Assembly (NCBI RefSeq): GCF_022682495.2
Contig: NC_071396.1
Location: 21,201,735-21,265,734 of the forward strand
Reading direction: 5' to 3'
Length of the DNA: 64,000 nt
Source of the DNA: Desmodus rotundus
Lineage: Eukaryota; Chordata; Mammalia; Chiroptera; Phyllostomidae
Every line of letters begins with the position of its first letter. Position 1 is the stretch's first letter. The notes beneath the pieces are model-generated. The model was not told where the DNA came from. It was given only the letters and a program-made list of their open reading frames with translations, and did not search any database. The translations under genes and the position numbers were made by a program. This document shows, one piece after another, positions 20,917 through 32,680 of this stretch.

Positions 20917-23900
20917 TTCAGGGCATTCTGATGCAGGTGGCTCCTGTGGGCGTGCTCCTCACCTGGAACCGTGTGGCCAATGTCCCGCCCCCACCGTCCC
21001 CCCCCCCTCCCTGTTAGAAGGGCTCCCCCATGTCCTAACGGCTCTGCAAACAAACATTTTCTCTCTACCGCTCTGCTTTTCCTGCCGATTTCCCTGCCCT
21101 TTCAAATCAGCATTTGCCAAAATTGCATCTTGTCAAGTGACATAATGCTACATATAAATCATCACAACTGGATTTTTCAGGTGTGGTTTCTGGTTTCTTT
21201 TCTCCATAACCTGGACTTGAAAGTGTCTGAGTGTTTAAAGAAACACAGCGTCTGCTTCCCAGGGTCCCTCTGCGCGACGGCTGTGGTAGTGCCACACGGA
21301 TGCTCCCGGCTCTCGGCTCTGCCCTGTGGTGGCCACCAGGGCTGTGACACCGAGCTGGCCACGTGGCACCGCACGCCCTCAACACAAGGGGAGCCGGTCC
21401 CTGATAGGAGTCTCTCCCGTGCTCAGCTTCTGTGGGGACAGCTGGATGAGAGCGTAGAGACTGCTAGACTCATCGCTTTGCTTTCTTAGTGGGACCTGTC
21501 ATTTTTACCAAGTAGTTTCTATGTGACATACTCATTAAAGGGCAGGGACACAGTCAGCGATTTGATAATATTTATGGACAAAAAGCTACACACACATACA
21601 CATATGATACATATATACATATGAATACGTGCATGCCTAGGTGGGACCTGCATCTGCCATGGATCCTTCAATAGACAAAGGGGGGTGGGAACAGGGGGAG
21701 CCAGGCTCCGGGGGGCGGGCTGACCCGGGCGCATGGGAGGGAGGAGCCCAGGCCCCAGGGCACCCCGTCCCTCCTGGTCACCCCGGTGGCTGGCATTTTC
21801 TGACGGTCACAGACATAGACACGAATAGGATGTAGTGAGGGCTGGCGGAGCACAGGCTGGGCAGGCAGACGGTGGGCTCTACCATTCCCAGCAGTTTGAC
21901 CTCAGCTAAATCTGCAGCCGGTTTGAAGAGAATTGGTGAAATAAAATAAAATACCCGAAAGCAATGAAAACCTCTGGGCATCCATTTGGTAAGAGGGGCC
22001 AGCCTTCCAAACACGAATGTGGAGACCGAGGCGACAAGCTCTGAGAGAGAGGAGCCGTGCAGCTGGGCGCCGCTCGCTTGTGCCTGGGGTCTGTCCCCAG
22101 ACCAGCCGCTGGACGTGGGGAAGCCTCCTGTGCAAAGGAGCGCATGATCTGGGCAACCCGCTCATTGGGAGGGTGGAGTGAGCTCCCGAGGGGAAGCGCT
22201 CGCTCGGTGCAGGGCCTGGAGGGAGCGCTGGAAGGAGGTAGCTGTGAGGATTACAGGGTCCCTCATTTCTGTGTCCAGTCAGGTACTTGGTCATTTATGG
22301 GGGTCAGGACGGGGAGCGTTATGCACGTCACAGGCTGCTCCATGCAGGGGGGAAGGTGGCTAGGGTCCAAACAGCCCCTCCACTCCTTGGACCGCGTCAT
22401 GCACCCAGGTGCCCCTGGTCTTCCGTCGTGGCACCTTTTCCCGAAGGTGCACAGTGGCAGGTGATGGGGACTACAGGAGGCCCGGACTCGACTAGCCCCA
22501 CCGTTCTGGATGTTACCTGGGAGAGGAATATGGCTTTGCCCTGGAGCCCCGCCAAGTGTTATTAAAGTGCGGGTGATTGTAAGTGGCTCCCTCTTTTCTT
22601 GGGTGGCCCCGGCTTTACCAGTTTCCCTGGCACAGCCCTGTCCTCCCCATTGCCCCATGCTCATGCCTGCTCATTGAAGTTCTTGACCAAAAAGTCATGA
22701 AATCTCCAAACTGGTGTTGTAATCTGATCCAGCATCATTGTTCCCTAGCACCACGCAAGGGCAGGGGCCCAAAATTCAGAGCAGGGACCCACACTGTGGG
22801 TCAGGGACCCACACTGCAGGGCAAGGAGGAGGACACCTGTCAATCCAACCCTGACCACCTGCCCCACCAACACTTCTTCCTTTTTCACAGTCCTTTCTAT
22901 CAATTCCTCAGCCTGGTGCCCTCAGCCCCTCCCTCAGGAAGCCCCCCTTTCCCAAAGGAGCAGGGGGTTCTGAAGCTCCCTCCCAGAGCCTGGAGCCTCA
23001 GGTCAGATGCACGCAGTTCCCTGCTTCAGGAGTCTGCTCTAGAGAAGGGGCGTGGGGGAGAGGAAGGAGGGCTTGAGTCCCAGGAGCTGGGAGGGGCACC
23101 AACACCACCCCTGCCTGCTGACCAGCACCAGGAGCCCCGCTGGCTTTACTTCTCTCTGGGAGGCGGCGCAGCCGATTTTCACCATGCGGAAAGGAGTGGA
23201 TGTGGCCTTGGACCTTGTGAAGTAAAAACCCAGCTTCATCTGGCTGAGGGGCACTGCAGTCTTTCCTGGACCCGACTTTGGCACTGACGGAGGACACGTG
23301 AGCTGAAATGGTGCTCGATCTTCTTGCCATCTGGCTGGGTGGCAGGCTCATACCAGAGTACATGTTTTTATTCCAAAATACTCTTCCTCGTTCATGGGTT
23401 TTCTGTTTCCCCCTCCACTGTTATTAATGACACCCTGTCACTAGCTTACAGTCACAGACGGAGAAAGTCTAGGAAAGATGTGACCGCTTTGCCCACCGGT
23501 AGCAGGGAGATGGCTCGAGGAGAGGGCCCGGGCTGCTTCGTTAGAACAGAAAAGAGCAGCGGTCTCCTCCTGTCCCCGTGGGCATGAGGAGCTCTGAGGG
23601 TGAGGAGGTGGAAATGTGGGGGGTCCTCAGAAACCACGTATGGGAGAAGGATCGTGGCTAGTAGGTTAAAGTGGGCCCGAGGCTGTGTGCCCCACCCCTG
23701 TAACACGGCAGCAGGGCGGTGCCTGCACCGAGGTCGATGCTGGCATGGGGATCGCGTCTGCTACCCTGATAATAGGAGAGAGTCTTTCCAGGACCTGCAG
23801 GGTGTCACCGCAGTGAGGGGCGTGGAAGTCTTAGCCGGGGAGGATCCAGAGAGGGGTAGACTTCTCCCCAAGGGTGTCAGCTGTGCAAGGGGCCAGGGAA

Positions 23901-24084
23901 ACGGAAGATATTTCGGTGTGTTCGTCTGCTCGTGGGGACAATCCGGTGGAGCAGAAGCAGCACCAGGAAATGGGGAGGGAAAGGGACAGAGCATCACCCA
24001 TGGGTAGGTGAGAGCACGTGGGTTTGGGGACCCATGGAGGTGTGCTCTGTGATAGAAAAGCACATACAGCTTACCCGAGAACCT
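20917..24084. other. Unique, partly GC-rich sequence
   Basis: No repeat except a CA/TA-rich stretch at about 21586-21632 and a small direct repeat (gggacccacactg) near 22787 and 22806. Open frames reach 234 codons (22583-23287) but have no recognisable domain. They lie in GC-rich DNA where stops are rare. Confidence 0.45.
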
Positions 24085-24200
24085 TAGCCTTCCTGTGCCT
24101 CGGTTTCCTCATCTGTGAAATGAAAGAGATGGTGCACCTGTCACCCGGGGGTGTGATGGCATCGAGTGGCCCATGCGTGTGCGGGACTGTGCTAGGGAGG
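24085..24200 (+). mobile_element. MIR SINE fragment
   Basis: A diagnostic 'tgcctcggtttcctcatctg' followed by 'tgaaatgaaagaga' at about 24096-24129 is the MIR core in sense orientation. The remainder is diverged. Confidence 0.65.
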
Positions 24201-25309
24201 GGCAGTCCGCACTCAGCGGCGCTAGTCCTATCTTCCCACCACTACCCATCGTAACGGGAGGAAGGGGGAGCGGGGACCAGAAGACACGAATGGACTGGGT
24301 GATACGTGGGTGAAAGGATGGTCTCCTATGAGCGTCCACTTCCCTAGGGAGATAAGAAGCAAACCTCACCAGAGAGAGGAGGGTCATGTGGCCACAGTAG
24401 GGTCACGAGACCTGCTGAGGGCCCCCTGGGGCTCCATGGTCATGACATTAAAATAAGACCGTCCCACTGGCCGTGTGCTTCTCTGCGGCTCAGCCACCGG
24501 CGTGCAGCAGGCAGGAAGTTGGCTTTCACTATATTTGGGGTTTTTCCTGGTGGGTGAGAAAGGGGAAGAGAGGCGCAAGGGAGCTGGGGTACTCACGATG
24601 GGCCATAGGATGTAAATGAGGCTGGGAGGAAGTGGGGAGAGCAGGGGAAGGGCTGGGCCCCCCATGGAAAATGCTGGGCCACTTGATCAGAGGAAAGAAG
24701 CGTTGCAATGGCAAGCGAGGGCAGGTGAGCCCCCCAAAGGGGAGGCTGTGGTCAGAGAATGGGGTGCTGGGAAGCAAGATACTAGAGCTGATGCGGTTTA
24801 GCAATGACAAGATGGAAGGCGAGGTGAGGTGGGAGGCTGGGGTGGGGTGGGGGGAGCTAAAGAAGCGAAGGAATTGAGCAGCTGGGGGCTGTCGCTGTCA
24901 ATGTCAATGTCGAAGTTGCCAGGACGCAGACGGCAGTTGGGGGAGGAAGGTCGGTGGTCAAGGCTAACGTCGTTCATGAACAAGGGTACGTGGCTACCAG
25001 GGGTGACTGTCCTAAAGAGGAGGAGCACTGGCAGAGAGCAGGGCCAGAGGGCGTGTTCTCCTCAGGAGCCGGGGTTGCTCTTTGTTCTGAGTTTGCTTTT
25101 GCGTCCGAGGACAGAGAGGCGGCCTTCTGGGGGTGGCAGTGGAGAATGAGGAGGGCTCCTGTGTTTCTCCAAGTTCCAGTCCAGGGACATGAAAGACACA
25201 AAGAGGTGTCACGTCGCAGGCCTGCCGGGGAGGCAGTGTCCTCTGAGAGCAGCCGTGTTTTAATTGGAGCTAGAGCTTTTATCCCAGCAGGGACAAGAAT
25301 GGAGGACTT
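24201..25309. other. GC- and purine-rich sequence, possibly old LINE-derived
   Basis: Wording such as 'tgtcgaagttgccaggacgc' near 24909 recalls the antisense body of old CR1/L2-like LINEs. I cannot place it with confidence. Overlapping frames of up to 234 codons have no recognisable domain. Confidence 0.35.
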
Positions 25310-25480
25310 AGCCGACGACGGTCCCGTAGGGCTCAGTGCAGAGGTGAGGGGACTGAGGAGGCCTGTACAGAGCCACAGGGCAGAGCAGTCCAGGTGTTGG
25401 TGGAAGAGTCAGGTGGCCTGGGCCCAGGTGTCAACCGAGGTGAACGAATGTGGGGCACTGAGGGGTCAGTCCAGATGGCT
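25310..25480 (-). mobile_element. Possible L2 body fragment, antisense
   Basis: 'agcagtccaggtgttggtgg' then 'gtggcctgggcccaggtg' at about 25385-25430 parallels the antisense L2 phrase 'gtagtccaggcgagagatgatggtggcttgg'. Weak. Confidence 0.35.
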
Positions 25481-27202
25481 TCTTGGGGGTCACTGGGCCA
25501 GTGCTCTGCAGCTCGCCATCGGCCAGCCCAAAGCACCTGGCGTAGCCGGCCTGCCAATCCACCGAGCTAGCCTGGAGCTCGCACCAGGCATTGGCTGCGG
25601 TTTCCAGGCCCTGTGGCCAGGGGGTTCGTCGACAAAAGGAGCCGAAGATAATTATTAGGGCTTCCAGAGTCTGGAGTGAACTGCAGGTAGGAGGGGCTGG
25701 CATCAAGTTGTCCTGCAGCAGATTAACCGTGTGACACCTGTCACTCAACGGGCACTGAGTTCATCCGTTTTGGGTCCTAGGACCCTGGCCACAAATGTCC
25801 CGGCTGGAGTCCCTTGGATGTCCAGGAGCCCGAGGAATTCCCTGGGGAAGAGGGCTCTGTCCTGCCTGTGGCTGAGGCCCCTCCTATTCATTCATTCACT
25901 AAGTAAACCCAGACAGAAGGAGCCGCCTGCGTCCACGTGGTCTTTGGAATTAGGACCGCACAACGGTCTTGGGTTGCACAGAGCTTTATTTAAAGTTAGT
26001 GGCAACTACTTCCCAGGACCCGTAGACGGGGCTGTTCAGAATTTGAGTACAGAGGAAAGTGACTAAGGGAAACTAGGTTTTGGATCCATACCCTAGTTCC
26101 CCCCCAACCCTCAGTTTCTGCCCAGGACCACACACAGCCCCATGGAGCCTAGAGGGGCTTCTCGTGGGCTGCAGGCGAATTCCCACGTGGGAACCCAATG
26201 TCTGTATCCTCCCCCCGGCCCCGCAGTGTGCCCACCATGCCGAGGGGGAGCTGGCCGCCCCCAGGTGCTCCAGCACTGCTGGGCAGGAGCTGCTGTCATT
26301 GACCCACCAGAGGTGGCCCTCTTGCATCAGGCTCCTCCAGGGGACAACCCTTAGGGCCTTGGGTGCCGGCCATGCAGGCGGATGCCTGGAGATGAAGCCC
26401 CTTCCCGATGGAACAGAGCTGTCCAGGGAATGGGCGGGAGTGGGAGACCTTGGGGTGTGTTTGGAAGAATGGGAAGGAGTCCATGAGGTTAGACATTCAT
26501 CTGTACGATTCAGAGGGCGTGGAAGGCAGGGTGAGGCGGTTCTACTTATGTCTACGACAAGCTCTGGCTTGCTCCCTGGCGTGACAGGGATCCAGGTGCG
26601 GGCTGGGAGGGAAAGCATTCAGCTCACGGCAGTGTGTGAGGTCCGTTTTCAAGGGCCCTGCATGGATCACATGGTAACAAACCTTCTAATGACTTCCTTA
26701 GTGGCCTGGAGGCTCAGAGCCGAACTCAGCCCCTCCGGTGTCGGGGAACACCCTCCCATCCGGAACCAGGGAGAGCGGGGTTGTTCTTCTCATCCTTGGG
26801 GAGGTCTGAACCGGAGCAGACGCTCGGCCTCTTCTCGAAGAGCCGGGTCAGGCAGCAGCCTTGACATCTAGTCGGTGAGGGTTAGACGGGGAGACATGGT
26901 GTGGATGGAGCGTGGGAGAATGGGAGAGGACAGGGGGAGACTGCAGGGGGTTCAAGCTATTTTAGCAGCCGAATCTGCTTTTCCTCTGTGAATCTGACAG
27001 AAGCCCAGCTCTGCACTGAGGAAGACAGAGCTGCGTTGGGTGCGACGCGAGAGTTTCGGCCCCTCTCCCCCATCACCCAGGCAGCCGCCTCTGAGGGTCT
27101 CAGTCAGTCCGCAGCGGACCTGACAACCCACTTGTTTTCAGCTGGTTTTCCCCTTGATGAAAAGAGGAATGCTTTTTAGAATTTGCCTTTAAAAGCCTGT
27201 GA
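25481..27202. other. Unique GC-rich sequence, no gene recognised
   Basis: It contains the longest open frame in the window (263 codons, 26080-26871 plus). That frame has no recognisable domain and is overlapped by long frames on the opposite strand (26073-26618), a sign of GC-driven openness. No splice or promoter pattern stands out. Confidence 0.45.
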
Positions 27203-27340
27203 TTTATTCAGCCTTAGAGGAAGGAAATGCCGTGCTTGCTACAACATGGATGAAGCATGATGCTAAATGAAATAAGCTGGTCATGGAAGGACAAATACGG
27301 TGTGATTCCACTTGCAGGAAGCACGAGAGGACGTGCCTTC
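27203..27340 (+). mobile_element. L1 3'UTR fragment
   Basis: Sense L1 3' wording: 'tattcagccttagaggaagg', 'ctacaacatggatgaagcat', 'atgctaaatgaaataagctg' and 'aaggacaaatacggtgtgat'. It breaks off near 27340 without a poly-A tail. Confidence 0.75.
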
Positions 27341-29731
27341 AGAGAGACAAGAAGCAGATGGCACACCCTGCACACGGCATCTGTCCCACCTGCCTCCTGT
27401 CCCCGGGCAGCTGGGGTTGAGCGTGTTCTACAGAGAGGACTCTGCCCCACGGCGCAGCCTACGCTGGGGGCGAGGCTCAGAGTGACCCCGCCACAAACAC
27501 GACCCCGCACCCTGGTTCATTCTCGGGGGCTTCTTACATTTCTGGTCTCGGGGCCAGTGCTGGGACTGGAGGAGTCACTTGGGACTGGATGGGAAACCGT
27601 TTCTAGCTTCCGTGCCACTGGAAAGCCCCCTGACCCTCGGAGGCTGCGTGGGGGTCTGAGTGCAGAACCCGCGGTGGCCACAGCTCTCGCAGGGACTCAG
27701 GTGTTTGAATCACAGGGCCAGGCCCCGAACTGCCCCAGAACCACTTCAGAGCCACCCTATGATGCATCTGCGATGCTGCCAGAGTGCTCACAACACAGAG
27801 ACATCAGGCTTTGGGGACTCCGGGGAGGAAAAGGACAAGTCCCCGATTTCTAACACCCCTAGTCTCTAAACTACAAACATTCACATGTAATGGGGACACG
27901 GCACATAGAGAAAAATCATTATTTTATAAAGGTATTCAGTAAATACCAAACCTCTTCTAGACTAGTTGGGGTATATTCGATTTAAATAATCAGAATGGTA
28001 AACTATTTTAAAGAAAGCATTTTAATTACGTTTCGGTTTGCTGACTAGCAGCAAAACGCTTCCCCTGGTCCTGGGAAGCATTTGGGGTTCTTTCTGCTGC
28101 AGGTGCTGGGAACTCCTGAGCCTGCCTGGCTCACTGAGAATGAGAGGTGGTGCGTTTTCTCCTGTTATCTCAAAGCCGAAGGGCTTGGCCTGCTGGAGCG
28201 ACCCCTCAGGCCAGGGAAGGACAGGGAAGGGGGAGGGGACGAGGCTGGGGAGGATGGAGAGCTGGGCCAGGTGCATGACCAGTGACCTCTGCTGACTGCT
28301 CGGTCACATGGGGCATCTTCCTGGGGGCTGTAAGAATACATGTGTCCCAGGACAATTGCCCCAGAAGAGGGGGAAGGAGAGCTCATCCTTGGACTCCTGT
28401 GTCTCATTGGTCATAACTTGCCCTGCAGATGTCAACCCTCCCACACTGTGCTGAGCAGGTGTGAGCACCTGGTGGGGCAGGTAGCCTCACACGCCGCAGC
28501 TCAGCTGGGAAGGCGCTACAAAGTCTGGGCACCAGGGAGCCATGTGCCGAACTGTGCCACGGGGGGTTGGTCAGGGAGCGTGCAGAGCTGACGCCCTGTG
28601 GTGATGGCAGACCCATGTCTGAAGGTCCCAGAGGAAGGTGAGTAAGGGCCGTGTGATTCACACGGGAGAGAGCTGGCTACAGAAGGTCAAGTGCAGGCCA
28701 AAGAGGCTGCAGGCCTAAAGCTGCCCGAGGGTCGAAGGAGGGAGAGGCCCTTTGGGTCAGCCCAGGGTGACAATGAGGAAAGGCTCGAGAAGAGGAGAGA
28801 CAAAAAGGCCAGGCATGGACTCCACCCCAGACACACATCTGCCGAGCGACCCCCGCCAGGCCCCGGAGCGTGAAGCGCTTTTTGGCAGATTGTCCTCTTT
28901 ATTAAGCTAAACGTCCGTGTAATTTTGTTGTCAGTGTTCGTTTGTTTTGTGAAAACCGTTCTTCAGAAAATAGAACTCGGCTCAGCCCGGATGGAACTAT
29001 CAGGAATTGCAAGTGAATGAAACCTGAATCGTGTGTCCACACAGTGCCGGGTCTTCAGGACGCAGGGGACGCAGGGGACTCTGGGAACGCGGGGCTGATG
29101 GAGCTGCCCGAGGCAGGTGGGGCTGAATAGGAAAAGGCTCTCCAGGGAGGTGAGTGTTTTGCTGAGTTGGGGAGGGCCAGGGGTTGGCAGGAGGAAGCTG
29201 GGGGACATTCAGTCTCTGGGAACTAGGGGCCCTAAAAAGAGGGGATGCAACAGACCCTCTCCTGGCGAGGATGTCTAGTCATTTTCTCTTAAAGACGACT
29301 TCAGGGACTGCTCGGTGGGAGTGACTGCTAAACTGGGAAGCAGATGAGTAACAGGCCAGCAACATTCTTTTGTGTCACTGCTGTCCCTCCAGGTCCCAAG
29401 GTTCTCCCTCTTGGATGGAGACTGGAGAGAGGTTCTGAGCTAGAAGCCAACTGAATTCACTAGTAATTTGTGAGTTCCCCAAAGGGCCCTCAAACCCAGG
29501 CCCAGAGCCAGGTCTGCTGCCGAAGCAGAGGGAAGGGCCCACGGTGTCCTTTGCACATCACCCTCAGTGGGGTGTGAGCTCAGGGGTCCCAGGGAAGCGG
29601 GCATTTCCAGGAGGGGGACAGGGGCAGCTACCCAGCACTGCCTCTGAGCAAAGCTGTGAGAAGGCAGGGCTCATCGGATGGTCCCTGTCGTTAAACATCC
29701 AGATAAGACGACCTTTTTGGAGGCTCCTCCT
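27341..29731. other. Unique sequence, no gene recognised
   Basis: Mostly GC-rich, with an AT-rich island at 27890-28030. The 199-codon frame at 27257-27853 starts inside the L1 fragment and is not a gene. No repeat named. Confidence 0.45.
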
Positions 29732-29827
29732 AGGGTGACTGACCATCCCAGCTTACTAGAGACTTTCCAGAAAGGTCTGTATCCTGGGAAACCCCTTAGA
29801 TCTGGGAAACCAGGACAGCCGGTCACC
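29732..29827. mobile_element. Short palindromic MITE
   Basis: A 96-bp element whose ends are inverted: 'agggtgactgaccatccca' at the left and 'ccaggacagccggtcacct' at the right. In the middle are inverted 'gggaaaccccttagatctgg' and 'gaaaccagg' blocks. It resembles a common mammalian mini-palindrome related to DNA transposons. I do not assign a family. Confidence 0.55.
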
Positions 29828-31079
29828 TGACCTCCTTCTCGATTCCAGAAACCCTTCTCCTGTGAACACAGAAACCTGCCGTTCCCCACACAGCTGAGAA
29901 GTCCCCCAAAATGATTAAACGTGCTCTACAGACTCAAGTATCAGCCAGGCCAGGGGGTAACGTAAATCGGTGGAGTTGACAAATTTGTTTCACAAAAGCT
30001 CCTTGAATTGTGTTCTTTCAACGTTCTCTGCTTGTATACCACACATGCGTGGTTACCGGTCACTTCCATCACTTCCCCCTGGGGACTTCCCTCTGACCCT
30101 CAGGGCCAGACGAAGGACAGTGCCCACGCGGTGATGACAGAGAGAGACCTTGGGCTCCATGTCGGGGAGATGACAGAGAGCAGCGGGGTTTGCACCGCTG
30201 GAGAATCCCCGTCCGTGCGGCAGAGAGGATGGCTGCTGTGCAGGGCCCGGGAGGTGCTGTACGAGGGAACGGGCTCAGGTAAACTGTTCTGATTCTTGGA
30301 GATAAGCTGGAATTTGCCAATGTTACATGAAATCAATTCTGAAATTCAGAAGCACAATGAATGAGTTTAAAAAGGCTGTGTGACCCCACTTTGGGGGGGA
30401 AAGCAAAACATGTCCGTGAGTGACGTCTAGCTCCTGGGCTGCCTGTGTGTACCCCATGGACTGAACCCCACAAGCATTACTGTAATCATCCTTCTTCCCT
30501 GATCTCTGAGTTGGACGCCGGCACCTGGGTATTTTAAGTCTCGTCTGCAGACATCTGCTGGTTTTCAGAAGGGGTCACTGTGTGGCCCGGGGAACAGAGA
30601 GGAGGTGCAGCGGAAGCCCTCACTCTACGTTGGGCTTTCCCACGGTGCTGCCTCGCCCCAGGCATGACGGTGAATACACCTGCAGTCCCAGAGCACACGC
30701 CCTTTCATCCCTCCGCTCCACCCACAGCCATCAAAGGAACGAAAGGGGAGCAAAGGAGCCAGCCATCTAGGGCTGGGGAGGCCATACCTAATCACCTCCG
30801 CCCCCCGGGCTACATGCAGGACCACACCACGTGGCCGGGGTCAGAGCTGTTCTCCTCCTAGGGAGCACGTAGGGTAATGGTCTGGGAGGTGCCTCAGCAG
30901 GCAGGTGCTAATTCCCGCTGGCCTGGAGAGAAATGATTGGAAGATGCAGCTCTGAATAGTGGCGTGGAGGAGCTTGTCTTATCTGGATGTTTAATGATTC
31001 TAGTTTAAGGCAGGAGAGAAGGCAGGGAGCCAAAAGAGAGCTTAGCACTTAAACACGGTCAAAAGAATGTCTTGTTAAA
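29828..31079. other. Unique sequence, no gene recognised
   Basis: No repeat or exon found. Open frames are under 95 codons and unrecognised. Confidence 0.45.
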
Positions 31080-31094
31080 ATGGTCCCTAGTTGG

Positions 31095-31317
31095 CCCTCG
31101 CTGGTATTAGCTCAGTGGCTTGAGTGCAGGCCTGTGAACCAAAAGGTTGCCGGTTCAATTCCCAGTCAGGGCACGTGCCTGGGTTGCACGCCAAGTCCCC
31201 AGTAGGAGGAGTGCGAGAGGCAACCACCTACTGATCTTCCTCTCCCTCTCTTTCTCCTCCCCTTCCCCACTCTCTAAAAATAAATAAATAAAATCTTCAA
31301 AGAAAAAAAAGAAAGAA
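31095..31317 (+). mobile_element. Bat VES-type SINE with 15-bp TSD
   Basis: Sense copy with a B box (ggttcaattcc) at 31152-31162, 'ccccagtaggaggagtgcga', a CT-rich tract, aaataaataaataaaatctt and an A-rich tail. The TSD is atggtccctagttgg at 31080-31094 and atgatccctagatgg at 31318-31332 (two mismatches), so both ends are fixed. Confidence 0.95.
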
Positions 31318-31332
31318 ATGATCCCTAGATGG

Positions 31333-32348
31333 CAAAGAAGGCACCGTCTCCTCCGGCAAAATAGTCGTCGTCATCAACATCAGCCTAGTTTGGGTTTGCT
31401 CAGCTAATGGGCCAGTGGACGGGCCGAACATCTGTAGATGCTTTGTAAAAATAATCATTAAAAACTCATTTCAAAGATCCTATCATAATAGAAAATTAGC
31501 TTATTATGCTGTGTTAACTGGGCTCTGTGTCCCGACTGGGAGCCAGCAATTACATCATGATATTTAATGAGTTCATCAAATCAGCTCCCTGTAGCTGGTA
31601 ATCCACAGCTGTATCTGCTCATCCCCTTTGTTCGTAAGAGGCTCAGACCTTCCGCCAGTGTTGTCTTATTGGTCGAGAAAACACAGCCACCAAAGAGAGC
31701 CTGCCCTCGCCCTTTGTAGAGAAACGAGACACAGGGACTTGCCCCGCCGAGACAGGCCCCAGCAACACAGACAGCTGCCTGGGCATTTTTTTGGAGGTTC
31801 AAAGGCTGCTCAGCCCTGCAGAATGCCATTCTGGGAACGGTGGCCCTTACTCCCGAAATTGGATTGGACAACTCCCTGGCCATTTTGTCAACCTTCCCTT
31901 TACCTTCGGCCTGCTTCTTGTATCCTCACTGAACACACCGGCCCCTTCCCTGGGAATTATTAAAATTCACTCCTGAAAGACAAGACCCTCTCCCGGTGTA
32001 TTTTGGTGTGTGAGGGAATTCCCTCCCTTGCAAACAGGCCCCGTGTGCTTGGTGTGTTCGTGGGAGTTGACAGGTTGTGTGGATCAAATATTCCAAGGTG
32101 GTGAACTCAGCGAATATTTCTGCGTGGGTAAGTTGGCATTTTACGCCACAAGGACTGGGAAATTGAGGGACTAATACACTGAACATCAGGTGAACGTAAC
32201 AACCCACCGGGTCAAACCACCTCATCTGTGTTACTGTTGCCAACATGGAGAGCAGTCTGGGAGTGAAGCAGGAAGACCATGGGGGATCTGCTTTTGTCTC
32301 GACTCATTCTAACTCTGGTCTCACCTCTGGTCCAGTGTGCAGCTGTGT
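31333..32348. other. Unique sequence with an AT-rich candidate conserved block
   Basis: 31440-31620 is AT-rich, repeat-free and carries several homeodomain-type cores (aattacatcatgatatttaa near 31549). Such islands in gene-free mammalian DNA are sometimes enhancers, which cannot be judged without alignment. The rest is unremarkable. Confidence 0.4.
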
Positions 32349-32351
32349 GCA

Positions 32352-32382
<31 letters not shown>

Positions 32383-32384
32383 CC
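32349..32384 (+). repeat. (CA)n microsatellite
   Basis: About 16 CA units with one CG interruption (acacgcacac). Confidence 0.95.
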
Positions 32385-32565
32385 CCGCTCTTCCCTCTGT
32401 CGGGTGCCCGATCAATGCAGACTAACTGAGACAATCCCAGCAAGCTAGCAAGTGGATATTTCTCTGATGAATAAAGCAACAGTAACTACACTTAAAAAAC
32501 CCAAGAGTAAATCTTTAACATGCCATGTATTTTCGGAGCACTGTGCTATGGACTATAGTGGATTT

Positions 32566-32680
32566 AAAAAAAAAAAAAAAAAAGAGGCACAATTCTTGAC
32601 CTTGCAGAGTTGGCAGAACCAGTACAATGGATAGAGATATGATAGAAAGGTAGATACGATAAGATAAGGTAGATGAAGAT
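32566..32680. repeat. A run and degenerate GATA-rich tract
   Basis: An A run of about 18 lies at 32566-32583. At 32626-32680 there is a degenerate gata/gtaga-rich tract (gatagagatatgatagaaag). The intervening 'attcttgaccttgcagagtt' may be a scrap of antisense L2. Confidence 0.7.

Noticed and set aside
22583..23287. 234-codon plus-strand open frame
   Set aside because: No domain; composition is Pro/Ser/Leu-rich as expected from CT-rich DNA, and it is overlapped by other frames.
24954..25658. 234-codon plus-strand open frame
   Set aside because: No domain; it lies in purine- and GC-rich DNA that may derive from an old LINE.
26080..26871. 263-codon open frame, the longest in the window
   Set aside because: GC-rich DNA with long overlapping frames on the other strand, no recognisable domain and no start or splice context.
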